Positions 41,103 to 51,217 are shown, counted from the first letter of the stretch. The stretch: 64,000 nt of DNA from Paradesertivirga mongoliensis (GCF_024436395.1 NZ_JAFMZO010000003.1:620001-684000), one strand, 5' to 3'. Notes: generated from the sequence alone by a model not told the origin. Numbers and translations are program-made.

Positions 41103-42644
41103 GTGAAAAATAAAATAACTCAACTGCAGCATAAGCGCGAGCAGGCTTTTAAAGGCGGTGGCGAACACCGGATAGAAAGCCAGCACAAAAAAGGCAAACT
41201 AACCGCGCGTGAACGCCTTCATTTTCTATTGGATGAAGGTTCCTTCGAAGAAATAGGAATGCTGGTAACTCATCGTTCCACAGATTTCGGAATGGAGAAA
41301 GAGAAGTACCCGGGCGATGGTGTAATTACCGGCTACGGCAATATTAATGGGCGCCTTGTTTATGTTTTCTCTCAGGATTTCACCGTCTTTGGTGGCTCGC
41401 TGTCCGAAACTCATGCCGAAAAAATATGTAAGATCATGGATCTTGCGCTGAAAAACGGAGCTCCTGTAATTGGCCTGAACGACTCGGGCGGAGCAAGGAT
41501 CCAGGAAGGGGTGGTATCTCTGGGCGGTTACGCAGACATTTTTTACCGCAACACGCTGGCATCTGGTGTGGTACCCCAGATTTCGGCCATTATGGGCCCA
41601 TGCGCCGGCGGGGCCGTTTATTCGCCTGCCATTACCGACTTTATCTTAATGGTAGAACATACGTCATATATGTTCGTCACCGGTCCGAACGTTGTCAAAA
41701 CGGTTACCCATGAAGAAGTTACCTCCGAAGAATTAGGGGGAGCTTCTGCACATTCTATAAAATCAGGAGTAACCCATTTTGCCTGCGAAAATGAGATTGA
41801 GGCCATCGATAATATCAAGAAGCTTCTAAGTTATATGCCGCAAAATTGCGAAGACGTGGCGCCAAACCTTGAATATGAAGCCCGAAATGAGACCATTCCC
41901 GAGTTGAATTCCATTCTTCCCGAAAACGCCAATCAGCCTTACGATATCCGCGATGTCATTAACAAGGTAGCCGACGAAGATTCATTCTTTGAGGTTCATA
42001 AAAACTTTGCCGAAAATATCGTTGTTGGCTTCGCCCGCATCGCAGGGAGAAGTATTGGCATCGTTGCTAATCAGCCCGCATTTCTCGCTGGTGTACTCGA
42101 CATAAAAGCCTCTACCAAGGCGGCACGTTTTGTAAGGTTTTGCGACTGCTTTAATATTCCGCTTCTGGTGTTTGAAGATGTACCTGGCTTTCTGCCGGGC
42201 ACCGATCAGGAGTGGAACGGAATTATAGTAAACGGGGCAAAATTGCTTTATGCGTTCTGCGAAGCCACCGTCCCACGGATTACTGTTATCACGCGCAAAG
42301 CCTATGGTGGTGCCTACGATGTAATGAATTCCAAACACATCGGCTCAGATATGAACTATGCATGGCCTTCGGCCGAAATTGCCGTAATGGGCGCCAAAGG
42401 TGCTGCCGAAATTATCTTCAAGAAAGAAATCGCGTCAGCCACAGATCATAATGCCAAATGGCTTGAGAAAGAAAAGGAATATTCGGATATTTTTGCCAAC
42501 CCTTACCGGGCGGCAGAACGGGGGTTTATCGACGAGGTAATTGAACCTGCCGAAACACGTATAAAACTGATCAAAGCGTTTAACATGCTTCAAAACAAAG
42601 TAGTTAATCAGCCCAGAAAAAAACACGGCAATATCCCACTCTGA
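41103..42644 (+). CDS. Acyl-CoA carboxylase beta (carboxyltransferase) subunit
   Basis: 513-residue biotin-dependent carboxyltransferase, close to propionyl-CoA carboxylase beta. Carries GGARIQEGV and the oxyanion-hole region [12 protein letters not shown] in the N-half and the [18 protein letters not shown] segments in the C-half. It begins with GTG; the sequence [20 protein letters not shown] fits the family start. The biotin carboxylase and carrier subunits are not adjacent. Confidence 0.93.
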   Translation: MKNKITQLQHKREQAFKGGGEHRIESQHKKGKLTARERLHFLLDEGSFEEIGMLVTHRSTDFGMEKEKYPGDGVITGYGNINGRLVYVFSQDFTVFGGSLSETHAEKICKIMDLALKNGAPVIGLNDSGGARIQEGVVSLGGYADIFYRNTLASGVVPQISAIMGPCAGGAVYSPAITDFILMVEHTSYMFVTGPNVVKTVTHEEVTSEELGGASAHSIKSGVTHFACENEIEAIDNIKKLLSYMPQNCEDVAPNLEYEARNETIPELNSILPENANQPYDIRDVINKVADEDSFFEVHKNFAENIVVGFARIAGRSIGIVANQPAFLAGVLDIKASTKAARFVRFCDCFNIPLLVFEDVPGFLPGTDQEWNGIIVNGAKLLYAFCEATVPRITVITRKAYGGAYDVMNSKHIGSDMNYAWPSAEIAVMGAKGAAEIIFKKEIASATDHNAKWLEKEKEYSDIFANPYRAAERGFIDEVIEPAETRIKLIKAFNMLQNKVVNQPRKKHGNIPL

Positions 42645-42659
42645 TAATGCCCTTAAGAT

Positions 42660-44456
42660 ATGGCAAAAGTTGCAGGAAAAGCGTACGATATAAATTTATT
42701 AAAACGGGTCTTTGAGTATGTGAAGCCCTATAAGAAGATTTTCACATGGTCTGTTGCACTTACCATTATTCTTGCCATTTTGGCTCCGCTGCGTCCTTTA
42801 CTTATCCAATACACGCTCGACAAACACATCTTTACAGACAACTACGAAGGCTTGTTAAACATCACTTTGTTGATGCTTGGATTACTTATCCTTCAAACTA
42901 TCGCTCAATATTACCACACCTATATTACAAATACTCTTGGCCAATCTACTGTCCGAGATCTTAGAATAGCAGTATTTAACCACATTACCAAGCTCAAACT
43001 CCGTTACTTTGATCGCACACCCATTGGTCAGCTCATTACCCGAACCGTATCCGACCTTGAAACAATTTCCGAGATATTTTCAGAAGGACTTATTGTAATA
43101 ATCGGCGATATACTGCAGCTCTTAATTATTCTCGGAATAATGCTTTTTATTGATTGGGAACTCACCCTGGTTGTACTGGCACCAATGCCGCTTCTAATCC
43201 TGGCAAGTTATGTATTTAAAGAAGCCATAAAATCAGCTTTTCAGGATGTTCGAACGCAGGTAGGAAACCTTAACACCTTTTTGCAGGAACATATTTCCGG
43301 CATGAGCATCATAAAATACTTTGCACGCGAGAATCAGGAGATGCGTAAATTCAAGCAAATCAATGCCAGGCACCGCGACGCAAATATCCGCTCGAACTGG
43401 TATTACTCCATTTTCTTTCCTGTAGTGGAGATAATATCAGCACTATCAATAGGCCTGCTGGTTTGGTATGGATCGAAGCAAATCATACTTCACGAGATTA
43501 CACCGGGTACCATAGTGCTGTTCATTATGTTCGTCAACATGATGTTCAGGCCTATCCGCGAGCTTGCCGATAAATTTAACACCCTCCAAATGGGAATGGT
43601 AGGCGCAGAGCGGGTTTTCAGTGTTCTGGATCATACCGACATCGAAGAAGACACCGGTCATTTAATCCCGGACAATATTAAAGGTGAAATTTCCTTTGAA
43701 AAAGTATGGTTTACCTATCAGCCTGATCAGGAAAGTGAAGAAGAACCACACTGGATTTTGAAAGACATCAGCTTTTCAATTAAGCCAGGCGAAACGCTTG
43801 CCCTGGTGGGTGCAACCGGTGCCGGAAAATCGTCAGTCATTAATATCCTTAACCGCTTCTACCAGATCAGCAAAGGAAGCGTAAAAATCGACGGAACAGA
43901 TATCCGCGACTATAAACTCGACTTTTTAAGAACCCAGATTGCCACGGTTATTCAGGATGTTTTTCTCTTTTCGGATACTGTAGATAAAAACATCAGCCTC
44001 AACAATCCCGCTATAAGTCGCGAACAATTGATTGCCGCAGCAAAAGATGCCGGCGCTCACGACTTCATAGAGCGTCTGCCCGGTGGCTACGATTACGATG
44101 TGATGGAACGAGGGGCAACGCTATCATCCGGACAGGCGCAGTTAATTTCTTTTATCAGGGCACTGGTTTACAATCCAAAAATCCTGGTATTAGACGAGGC
44201 AACATCCTCGGTAGACACCGAAACCGAACATCTTATACAGCAAACGATCGAAAAGTTGATGAAAGGACGTACCTCGATTGTAATTGCACACCGACTGTCG
44301 ACTATACAAAACGCCGATAAGATCATTGTTCTCGATCACGGCGAAATTAAGGAGGCAGGCTCCCATCAGGAACTTCTTAAATTGAACGGCTACTACAAGC
44401 GCCTTTACGATCTGCAGTTCAACTCAACAGGCATCGAAAAGAGCGCAGTAGTATAG
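42660..44456 (+). CDS. ABC transporter, fused permease/ATPase (exporter type)
   Basis: Half-transporter of 598 residues: six membrane helices (about 20-320), then an ATPase with Walker A GATGAGKSS, signature LSSGQAQ (the canonical LSGGQ is altered at the third position), Walker B ILVLDEAT and the H-loop IAHRLST. A multidrug or lipid exporter is likely. 15 bp after the carboxylase gene on the same strand. Confidence 0.92.
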   Translation: MAKVAGKAYDINLLKRVFEYVKPYKKIFTWSVALTIILAILAPLRPLLIQYTLDKHIFTDNYEGLLNITLLMLGLLILQTIAQYYHTYITNTLGQSTVRDLRIAVFNHITKLKLRYFDRTPIGQLITRTVSDLETISEIFSEGLIVIIGDILQLLIILGIMLFIDWELTLVVLAPMPLLILASYVFKEAIKSAFQDVRTQVGNLNTFLQEHISGMSIIKYFARENQEMRKFKQINARHRDANIRSNWYYSIFFPVVEIISALSIGLLVWYGSKQIILHEITPGTIVLFIMFVNMMFRPIRELADKFNTLQMGMVGAERVFSVLDHTDIEEDTGHLIPDNIKGEISFEKVWFTYQPDQESEEEPHWILKDISFSIKPGETLALVGATGAGKSSVINILNRFYQISKGSVKIDGTDIRDYKLDFLRTQIATVIQDVFLFSDTVDKNISLNNPAISREQLIAAAKDAGAHDFIERLPGGYDYDVMERGATLSSGQAQLISFIRALVYNPKILVLDEATSSVDTETEHLIQQTIEKLMKGRTSIVIAHRLSTIQNADKIIVLDHGEIKEAGSHQELLKLNGYYKRLYDLQFNSTGIEKSAVV

Positions 44457-44647
44457 CGAAGGGGTAATCCGGCAAGTGTGTAGTCGCCCCCTCTTTAAAA
44501 TCTACGAAGCGCCGGGCAGAGCCTAAAAACAAAAATTCCTGATAAAAACGTGCAAACTCTCAAATCACAATAGCATTAGCAGCTGTTTTTCAACCAAAAA
44601 CCTTCAAAATTCTCAATTTCTCAAATTTATTTGCCGAAAATTTTCTC

Positions 44648-44655
44648 TAAGTTTG
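44648..44655 (+). promoter_or_regulatory. -7 box of sucD
   Basis: TAAGTTTG is a perfect TAnnTTTG match, 24 bases upstream of the ATG at 44680. Confidence 0.55.
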
Positions 44656-44679
44656 CAAAACTTTAGAAAAAACGTCAAA

Positions 44680-45561
44680 ATGAGTGTATTAGTAAATAAA
44701 GATTCAAAAGTTATCGTTCAGGGCTTTACAGGCAACGAGGGCACGTATCACGCATCACAAATGATTGAATACGGAACCCAGGTAGTAGGCGGGGTTACCC
44801 CAGGAAAAGGCGGTCAGTCGCACCTCGACAGACCCGTATTTAACACTGTAAAAGAAGCTGTAGATAAAACCGGCGCCGACGTTTCTATTATTTTCGTACC
44901 TCCCGCTTTCGCAGCAGATGCCATTATGGAAGCCGCTGAAGCCGGAATAAAAGTGATCGTTTGTATTACCGAAGGTATCCCAACCAAGGACATGATCCTG
45001 GTAAAAGAATATATCAGCGATAGAGATTGCCGTCTGATTGGCCCTAACTGTCCGGGCATTATTACCGCCGATGAGTCAAAAATTGGTATCATGCCTGGGT
45101 TCATCTTCAAAAAAGGTTCAGTAGGTGTAGTTTCTAAATCAGGAACCTTAACATACGAGGCAGTTGATCAGGTAGTTAAAGCTGGTTTAGGTATCACTAC
45201 AGCAATCGGTATCGGTGGCGACCCAATCATCGGAACTCCAACGGTAGAAGCGGTTAAACTTTTAATGAACGATCCGGAAACTAAAGGTATCATCATGATC
45301 GGTGAAATCGGCGGAGGAATGGAAGCAGAAGCTGCTTACTGGATTAAAGAAAATGGAACAAAACCTGTTGTAGGATTTATCGCCGGCCAAACCGCGCCTC
45401 CGGGACGCCGTATGGGTCACGCAGGAGCTATCGTTGGCGGTGCAGATGATACCGCAGCCGCTAAAATGAGAATTATGGCCGAATGCGGAATTCGCGTAGT
45501 AGAGTCTCCAGCAGAAATTGGCGCAGCCATGGCAGAAGAATTAAGCAAAGTATCGGCTTAA
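44680..45561 (+). CDS. sucD: Succinate-CoA ligase alpha subunit
   Basis: TCA cycle enzyme forming a phosphohistidine intermediate; the active histidine is in [13 protein letters not shown]. The CoA-binding [11 protein letters not shown] motif is near the start. 293 residues from the ATG at 44680 ([11 protein letters not shown]); a 9-codon upstream TTG extension overlaps the promoter and is rejected. sucC is not adjacent. Confidence 0.95.
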   Translation: MSVLVNKDSKVIVQGFTGNEGTYHASQMIEYGTQVVGGVTPGKGGQSHLDRPVFNTVKEAVDKTGADVSIIFVPPAFAADAIMEAAEAGIKVIVCITEGIPTKDMILVKEYISDRDCRLIGPNCPGIITADESKIGIMPGFIFKKGSVGVVSKSGTLTYEAVDQVVKAGLGITTAIGIGGDPIIGTPTVEAVKLLMNDPETKGIIMIGEIGGGMEAEAAYWIKENGTKPVVGFIAGQTAPPGRRMGHAGAIVGGADDTAAAKMRIMAECGIRVVESPAEIGAAMAEELSKVSA

Positions 45562-45582
45562 TACTCTCCTAAAATATATTAG

Positions 45583-45610
45583 AATCCTGGCCTTCGCGCC
45601 GGGATTTTTT
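45583..45610 (+). terminator. Rho-independent terminator of sucD
   Basis: AATCCTGGC pairs (one wobble) with GCCGGGATT over a 6-base loop and runs into six Ts. Confidence 0.85.
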
Positions 45611-45745
45611 ATTTTCGAGAGAATTTGGAACGCAAGTTTCGGCTTTGTGGTAAATTACAGTCCCGTGCTGCGCTCATACGGCTCAGGATGTCTGCGTTTC
45701 ACTATTATAATTAGCACCGAACGGGTAGGTTTCGTGGCAACAGAT

Positions 45746-45753
45746 TATCTTTG
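45746..45753 (+). promoter_or_regulatory. -7 box of the small membrane protein gene
   Basis: TATCTTTG matches TAnnTTTG 28 bases before the ATG at 45782, so the in-frame sequence upstream of that ATG is unlikely to be translated. Confidence 0.5.
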
Positions 45754-45781
45754 TACCTACCAAATAACAAATTACCAGAAC

Positions 45782-46123
45782 ATGACTGCCGAGTTCTTCA
45801 AAATCATCGCAATCTATCTGCTAACGCTAGTTACATTGTCTGGCCTTACCAAATTTGCTCTTTCGTTTTGGAAAAAGCATATATCTTTCGGCTATACCCT
45901 AAAGCGGCTGGTTGTAGCCGCTCTGGCAGGAAACGTGCTATCTTTTATCCTTTTTGAAGCAACTAAAGAATCAGGCTATTATTGGGGTGAAATTCCAACA
46001 AAGCTGTATATTATTCAGGCATTGGTGCTTTTCCTACCAATTGTCTTTATACTGATAGCACTCATGGTCAGCATAAAGAAACAACTATTTAACGCTAGCC
46101 GACAACCTGTAGAGGCACCTTAA
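45782..46123 (+). CDS. Small integral membrane protein, unknown
   Basis: 113 residues with three hydrophobic segments (about 5-28, 38-58, 75-98) and a short charged tail. No family recognised. The start was chosen downstream of a perfect -7 box. Confidence 0.65.
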   Translation: MTAEFFKIIAIYLLTLVTLSGLTKFALSFWKKHISFGYTLKRLVVAALAGNVLSFILFEATKESGYYWGEIPTKLYIIQALVLFLPIVFILIALMVSIKKQLFNASRQPVEAP

Positions 46124-46187
46124 ATTTGCCGACTATTTGATATCGCTTTTAGCTTGTTAGCGCCTCGAACAACAAGCGTTCGAAAGC

Positions 46188-46757
46188 CTATTTCTCCCCT
46201 GGTCGAATCGGTCTGATCACTCTGCAGGGATTACCCGCCGCAACAACATCCGCAGGAATATCTTTAGTCACCACACTCCCTGCCCCTATTACACTGCGAT
46301 CGCCAATACTAACGCCGGGACAAATTATGCTACCACCCCCTATCCACACATCTTCACCAATTACAATAGGTTTTGCATACTCACGTCCCGAACTTCTTTC
46401 GACATGGTCGATTGGATGCGTCGCAGTATACACCTGTACATTGGGTGCAAACATAGTACGGCTTCCGATGGTAACCGGCGCCACATCAAGCACAACGCAG
46501 TTGAAGTTGAAAAACACCCGTTCGCCAACTTTCATATTATAGCCATAGTCACAATAAAAAGGTGGCTGCAACCACAAATCCCGACTGGCCTGAGGCAGAA
46601 GCTCTCCCATTATCCTGCTCCGCGTTTCCGGGTCGTCTTCAGGAGTTTCATTCAGTGCCTTTATGAGCAGTCGGGTTCGTACTCTATCTTCTACCAATAC
46701 TCTATCAAGCGGATCATACATCTCACCCGCAATCATTTTCTCTTTTTCTGTTCTCAT
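46188..46757 (-). CDS. Sugar O-acetyltransferase, maltose acetyltransferase-like (hexapeptide repeat)
   Basis: A left-handed beta-helix acetyltransferase with the N-terminal maltose-acetyltransferase cap (KEKMIAGEMYDPLD) and hexapeptide repeats (VIGEDVWIGGGSIICPGVSIG...). The ATG at 46757 gives 189 residues, the family norm; a TTG ten codons upstream is less likely. Acetyl-CoA-dependent; sugar acceptor unknown. Confidence 0.9.
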   Translation of the reverse strand: MRTEKEKMIAGEMYDPLDRVLVEDRVRTRLLIKALNETPEDDPETRSRIMGELLPQASRDLWLQPPFYCDYGYNMKVGERVFFNFNCVVLDVAPVTIGSRTMFAPNVQVYTATHPIDHVERSSGREYAKPIVIGEDVWIGGGSIICPGVSIGDRSVIGAGSVVTKDIPADVVAAGNPCRVIRPIRPGEK

Positions 46758-46878
46758 ATGTTGAATTAGATAAGTACGTTGATCCAATCTGCAACTTAGT
46801 AGCAGTGTCTTATGACGGGAATGTTTTTCGTAATTTTTAGTTCTGACGCTCTGGTTATGAATATCTGTTCAGGTTGCT

Positions 46879-47643
46879 TCAGTTCCAAATCCCATTCATC
46901 TCCGTTAATATCATCGGAACCCCATCCGTAACCACAATAGCATGCTCATGCTGCGCCATAAAACCGCCTTTATTTCCAACCATCGTCCAGCCGTCTTTCA
47001 GTGTTTCGGCATAGGTTGATGTGGTTGATATAAACGTTTCGATAGCTACAACAGAATTCTTCTTAAACCTTGTCTGATTAAAACGATCTCTGTAATTCGC
47101 TATTTCGCTCGGTTCTTCGTGGAGACTTCGACCAACTCCGTGCCCGGTAAGGTTTTTGATCACTTTGTAACCATGCTTCTTTGCTTCTGTCTCTATCAGA
47201 TGGCCGATGTCTGCAATACGAACCCCGCCTTTTATATTGTAGATGGCCTTATATAAGATTTGCTTTGAAGCGTCTATCAATTTTTGATGCTGATTAACGT
47301 CTTCTCCAATAACAAATGAGCCTCCGTTATCAGACCAGAAACCATGCAGCTCGGCCGATACGTCGATATTCACTAAATCACCTTCCTTCAGGATCCGCTT
47401 ATCAGACGGAATGCCGTGGCAAAACTCATTATTCACGCTAATGCAAGTCCAGCCCGGAAAGTTGTAGGTTAACAACGGCGCTGATTTCGCTCCAAAATCT
47501 GAAAGTATAGCAGCTCCGTAATCGTCTAATTGTTTCGTGGTGATACCGGGTTGGGCATAGTTTCTCATTGCCTTTAAGGCTTCAGCCACAGCTTCACTCG
47601 CTTTTTGCATCCCGATTAATTCGGCTTCTGTTGTTATTGACAT
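46879..47643 (-). CDS. map: Methionine aminopeptidase, type I
   Basis: Removes N-terminal methionine. Metal ligands of the pita-bread fold are visible as NIDVSAELHGFWSDNGG (Asp, Asp), HGVGRSLHEEP (His), VVAIETF (Glu) and AQHEHAIVV (Glu). Start at 47643 (MSITTEAEL) gives 254 residues; an ATG 14 codons earlier exists. Not beside ribosomal genes, so it may be a second copy. Confidence 0.92.
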   Translation of the reverse strand: MSITTEAELIGMQKASEAVAEALKAMRNYAQPGITTKQLDDYGAAILSDFGAKSAPLLTYNFPGWTCISVNNEFCHGIPSDKRILKEGDLVNIDVSAELHGFWSDNGGSFVIGEDVNQHQKLIDASKQILYKAIYNIKGGVRIADIGHLIETEAKKHGYKVIKNLTGHGVGRSLHEEPSEIANYRDRFNQTRFKKNSVVAIETFISTTSTYAETLKDGWTMVGNKGGFMAQHEHAIVVTDGVPMILTEMNGIWN

Positions 47644-47790
47644 AGTTTTGATTGTTTGTCGATATGCCCGCGTGTTGTCAGACATTCCCCCTAATTTTTT
47701 AGAGGTTCTTTAAGTGACCACTAAAGTAAAAGAAAACTGCCAGATAATCTCCATTTGGCAATTCATGGGCAGCTTAGCTTGATAGCAGAA

Positions 47791-48363
47791 TTAAGGCTGT
47801 TCCTGGCTGGTTGTTCGGCTTGCCGGCTCATAATAAAGGGCGATCGTACCAGAGCCAAAGGTCTTTGTTTTTAAGAGTTTCAGAATAATCTTATCGCTTA
47901 TATTTTTAAACAAGGTCAAACCTTCTCCTAAGATAACGGGATGAACACAGAGTTGGTATTCATCAATCAAGCCGAGCTGCGTTAGGGCTACAATTAAACT
48001 CGGACTGCCTACCAGGATATCTCCGCCCGCTTGCTGTTTAAGTTCCGAAACTTCTTTCTCAAGACTTTGATTTGCCAGCCTGGCGCTTTTCCAATCGAGC
48101 TTTTTCAGCGTGCGCGAAAAAACAACTTTAGGAATTTGATCCATGATGACAGCAAATTCATCCGTGGACTTGTAACCGGTTGGCTCTTCCACCACAGTTC
48201 TCCAATACTCCATAAGCTGGTAGGTTATTCTTCCATAAAGTATTGTATCAGCGCTTTTCAATAGATCAGCAAAATGCTGATGTAGCTCTTCATCTGCAAT
48301 CCCTGCCGTATGGTCGCAAAACCCGTCAAGGGTCATGTTCATGGCTGCAATTATTTTCCTCAT
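47791..48363 (-). CDS. Dihydrofolate reductase family protein (RibD C-terminal-like)
   Basis: 190-residue reductase-fold protein (MNMTLDGF, ILYGRITYQLMEYW, GGDILVGSPSLIVALTQLGLIDEYQL). These are not true FolA; the natural substrate is unknown. Part of a strip of accessory minus-strand genes between map and the cassette array. Confidence 0.88.
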   Translation of the reverse strand: MRKIIAAMNMTLDGFCDHTAGIADEELHQHFADLLKSADTILYGRITYQLMEYWRTVVEEPTGYKSTDEFAVIMDQIPKVVFSRTLKKLDWKSARLANQSLEKEVSELKQQAGGDILVGSPSLIVALTQLGLIDEYQLCVHPVILGEGLTLFKNISDKIILKLLKTKTFGSGTIALYYEPASRTTSQEQP

Positions 48364-48397
48364 ACTTACTTATAATTTAAGCTGTGCCTCCGCGAAT

Positions 48398-49141
48398 TTA
48401 ATTAATAATATCGCCTGTGTTGTTGGCCAGCTTCTCACGCCATTTCTGAATTTCCTCAGGTGTTTGCCGCAGCCAGTCTGTTATTTCGTCAACAATTTTT
48501 AGTGGTTCCAAAGAACGATACGAGCGTGTGGGGTTGCCCGGAAACTTCTTATCTGTTACATTCGGATCGTTTTCAAAACTCCCCGTCGGTTCAACCATAT
48601 ACACACGTTCAGGTCCCTCGCCTTTTGCCAACGCGGCAGCAAGTCCGGCCCCGTTAACCAGAGCTGTACAATAAATATGATTCATTTTGAGGTCTGGCTT
48701 GTAATTAGAGCTTCCGCCCGGGTTTAGCAGATCACCAATCTGCAAATCTGCTCTCGTTCCATGATAAAAGGGACCTTTGTCGGAAGGTTTATCCTTAAAA
48801 GAAGCTGCTAATCTATAATTCTTCTTTGCGTTGACAAGGTCGCCCAACTCTTCATAGCATTGGGCAATATTTAGATAAAGTCCGGGGAAAGCGCTCTTAA
48901 CCGCATCATTATTTATTTCTAACGCAATTTGCAAAGCCGTTTCCAGCCATTTCAACTTGTCGGAAACCGTTGGTTGATGCCGGGCAAGATAATGCGCAGC
49001 AAGAAACTTCTCAAAGGGGTTGGTAGCTTCGTTCCAGGCTTGAAGAAATAGCTTACCGGCTTCCCCGGGCTTACCCTTTTCTTCCATGCCCATACCTTGA
49101 AGGCAGAGTTGAACGATAGCATTGCTTGGGTTGAATTCCAT
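48398..49141 (-). CDS. arr: Rifampin ADP-ribosyltransferase (Arr) domain fused to an N-terminal TPR-like region
   Basis: The last ~130 residues match Arr enzymes, which inactivate rifampicin by ADP-ribosylation: YHGTRADLQIGDLL with the catalytic His, IYCTALVNGAGLAAALA with the conserved Tyr, and YMVEPTGSFENDPN...PGNPTRSYRS. Family members are usually about 140 residues; here ~115 extra N-terminal residues look like helical tetratricopeptide-type repeats (CYEELGDLVNAKKNYRLAASF). No frameshift is seen. Whether it confers resistance is an inference. Confidence 0.88.
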   Translation of the reverse strand: MEFNPSNAIVQLCLQGMGMEEKGKPGEAGKLFLQAWNEATNPFEKFLAAHYLARHQPTVSDKLKWLETALQIALEINNDAVKSAFPGLYLNIAQCYEELGDLVNAKKNYRLAASFKDKPSDKGPFYHGTRADLQIGDLLNPGGSSNYKPDLKMNHIYCTALVNGAGLAAALAKGEGPERVYMVEPTGSFENDPNVTDKKFPGNPTRSYRSLEPLKIVDEITDWLRQTPEEIQKWREKLANNTGDIIN

Positions 49142-49266
49142 TTGTATGGATGATTTGCCTGTTAATTATTTGATATCGATTTAGTGTTAGACGGTATAAA
49201 AGTGAAGTGTCTCCTATACAACTACACTTTACTGGTGTGAGAAGCAGATTGATTTTTCACCCTTAA

Positions 49267-49908
49267 TCATAAATTTCGTTTATTACTTTCCATCTCAATG
49301 AACTCCGGCAAATAATTGGGAGTACATCCTTTCGACACCATCTCGCCTTTATAAAGACCAGTTTTTTCCCCGAGATCTATACACCGATTTCGATATTGTT
49401 TTTCATAAACTCCAACCCAGCCTGCGGCAAAATTCATTGCCCATTGAACTTCTGGTTCTTCATTGGCAATGTTAAATTCTATTTTCGTTAACAAATCTGC
49501 AGTGTTAGCAGGAGGCGTTTGTCCTACCCACCTTAATCGGGCCTGGTAATACCAGAATACCCGCCGTTGAAGAGCAGAAGGACTATCTTCCCACGACTCA
49601 ATCAGCGCAACTGTCTTTTTGTCTTTGGTGAGTTGGTTGGCCATCAACCAGTCTATTAGTTGGCTGCGCTCGTTAAATGGATGAGCTTGCATATCCTTAT
49701 CAAGTTTGTTAATCAAATCTTGTGAAAGAAGCTTATTGTCCATAATTAATATCGCTAATTGCCTGGGCAAAAATCCCCCGGTTGACCATAGCTCCATAGC
49801 CAGCTCGTGATCCTTTTTGATTTCCTTAGCAATTTTGCGTAAGTCCCCTAGCTTAGTTTTAGCACCGATTTGAGCCAGAAGGCTTTCTGCTTTTGAAGAG
49901 AGTTTCAT
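49267..49908 (-). CDS. DNA alkylation repair protein (AlkD-like)
   Basis: 213 residues of HEAT-like helical repeats resembling AlkD/AlkC glycosylases that remove alkylated purines. The ATLS-like segments LWSTGGFLPRQLAILI and WMANQLTKDKKT-type helix fit. It begins 18 bp after the DUF1801 gene and is co-oriented, so they are probably one unit. Confidence 0.82.
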   Translation of the reverse strand: MKLSSKAESLLAQIGAKTKLGDLRKIAKEIKKDHELAMELWSTGGFLPRQLAILIMDNKLLSQDLINKLDKDMQAHPFNERSQLIDWLMANQLTKDKKTVALIESWEDSPSALQRRVFWYYQARLRWVGQTPPANTADLLTKIEFNIANEEPEVQWAMNFAAGWVGVYEKQYRNRCIDLGEKTGLYKGEMVSKGCTPNYLPEFIEMESNKRNL

Positions 49909-49926
49909 AACAATCTTTGGGTTCGT

Positions 49927-50319
49927 TTATTCCAGTCTTTCTAGTCGGCCTTTTCGTTTTATTATGTTTTTGTAATCCCATTGTACAATTCGGGACTTCT
50001 TCAACCACCTTTGTATATCGCTTGCTTTTATCTCTGAGATGCTATTATAAAATATAGACGCGTCCTTAAATTTTTTACCTTTCACGTTTAATTCTGCCTC
50101 GTCAAAGTCTGCGCCACTCCAAAACATTAATCGAATTCCAGCTTTTTGTTTACTATAGCCTACAATTGGATTTCCATTTAAGAACCAGACAGGATGCTTG
50201 TGCCAAATTTTGCATTCAGCCTCAGTTAATTCGGCACTGATCATAGCAGCAATTTTGTCGCAAATCTCTTTATCCACTTGATTTTGTTGTGAATTATAAG
50301 ATTTAATATCTTCTTCCAT
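49927..50319 (-). CDS. DUF1801 domain protein
   Basis: 130 residues with the DUF1801/YdhG-like core (CKIWHKHPVWFLNGNPIVGYSKQKAGIRLMFWSG). Function of the family is unknown. Upstream (50320 on) begins the repeat-rich region. Confidence 0.85.
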   Translation of the reverse strand: MEEDIKSYNSQQNQVDKEICDKIAAMISAELTEAECKIWHKHPVWFLNGNPIVGYSKQKAGIRLMFWSGADFDEAELNVKGKKFKDASIFYNSISEIKASDIQRWLKKSRIVQWDYKNIIKRKGRLERLE

Positions 50320-50362
50320 ACTTTATAGATTAATATTCTTTGGAATTCTTGACTAAAATTCT

Positions 50363-50511
50363 GACTAACGTTAGTAATCGTTTTATTAGGAAAGAAGCAC
50401 TTGGCTGCATTTTCTCCTCTCCTGTGCATTTGACTCCCAGCACAAAGCTTTTAAATGTAGAAAGTTTCGAGAATAACTTCACCCGCCATTTTGCAATGGA
50501 CTATGTAGCAG
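50363..50511 (-). repeat. attC-like site 1 (degenerate)
   Basis: The right arm (ACCCGCCATTTTGCAATGG) and central CAGCACAAAGC segment match the GCAAAATGGCGG-type sites, but the left arm has decayed and the end core is GTAGCAG, not GTTAGCA. Probably an inactive relic marking the distal end of the array. Confidence 0.5.
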
Positions 50512-50519
50512 ATGTATTT

Positions 50520-51056
50520 CTATGTCGTCTCAACTTTCCGATAAATAAGAATTCTTCCTGTCCTTATTAAATACTCAATTTCAATCAAATCAGTCTTGAA
50601 CCATTTATAGAATTCAGATTTATCTAAAAATATTTTCTCACGTACATTTTTAGGCCGGCTTTCTAGTTCCAATTCAAACTTTTCGTCACCCCTCCAAAAT
50701 TTTCTTTCAACGCGGGTCCGGTATCTGCATTTCTGGCCATGATTAATATCGCGCATTAGCTGGACTATTCCAAAGTAATAAACTAGACAAATCATAAGGC
50801 TATTTAGAAAACAGTATAGAACAATTGCAGATTCGTAACTCATTTTTTCAATAAGGGTCCTACCGGTCATTCTCGCTGGGAAATATGGCATAACAGGTAT
50901 TAAGGTTAAAAATACTACCGCAACCCAAAAAAAATTCCTTCTAGCTTTTGGAACAACAGTTGATGTCAAGAAGTCGTAGTCCGCCTTCGATAAGCTGAAC
51001 ACCTCTATTTCTGAATTAGGTTTTAATTTGATCTTGTCAAGTTTTGAATTCGGCAT
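50520..51056 (-). CDS. Cassette gene: two-helix membrane protein, unknown
   Basis: 178 residues with two hydrophobic segments (about 42-60 and 78-98) and a charged cytosolic C-terminal half. AT-rich. Ends 9 bases from degenerate site 1 and starts 26 bases from site 2. No family recognised. Confidence 0.65.
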   Translation of the reverse strand: MPNSKLDKIKLKPNSEIEVFSLSKADYDFLTSTVVPKARRNFFWVAVVFLTLIPVMPYFPARMTGRTLIEKMSYESAIVLYCFLNSLMICLVYYFGIVQLMRDINHGQKCRYRTRVERKFWRGDEKFELELESRPKNVREKIFLDKSEFYKWFKTDLIEIEYLIRTGRILIYRKVETT

Positions 51057-51081
51057 GTTGGCATTCAGGTAGTAATATATT

Positions 51082-51212
51082 TTCTAACGGTTTGTATTTG
51101 TATTGTGCGGGATTAAACGCACGTCATTTTGTGCCAGAACTAAAATACCCTTAAAAAGCATATTACTTGGTACTACCACATCCGCCCGCATGATTCAAAT
51201 ACTTTGTTATGT
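51082..51212 (-). repeat. attC-like site 2
   Basis: Outer cores ...CTAAC and GTTATGT. Arms GTATTTGTATTGTGCGGG and CCCGCATGATTCAAATAC pair with two mismatches. Unique arm sequence within the array. Its end core does not match the next boundary. Confidence 0.65.
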
Positions 51213-51217
51213 GGCGT

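Noticed and set aside
44457..44640. Spacer before sucD as a tRNA or riboswitch
   Set aside because: I could not find a cloverleaf or a known aptamer; only a weak AGGGG/CCCCT pairing after the ABC transporter gene is visible.
46188..49141. Acetyltransferase, map, DHFR-like and arr genes as integron cassettes
   Set aside because: Such genes can be cassette cargo, but none of the gaps between them holds a palindromic site with paired cores.
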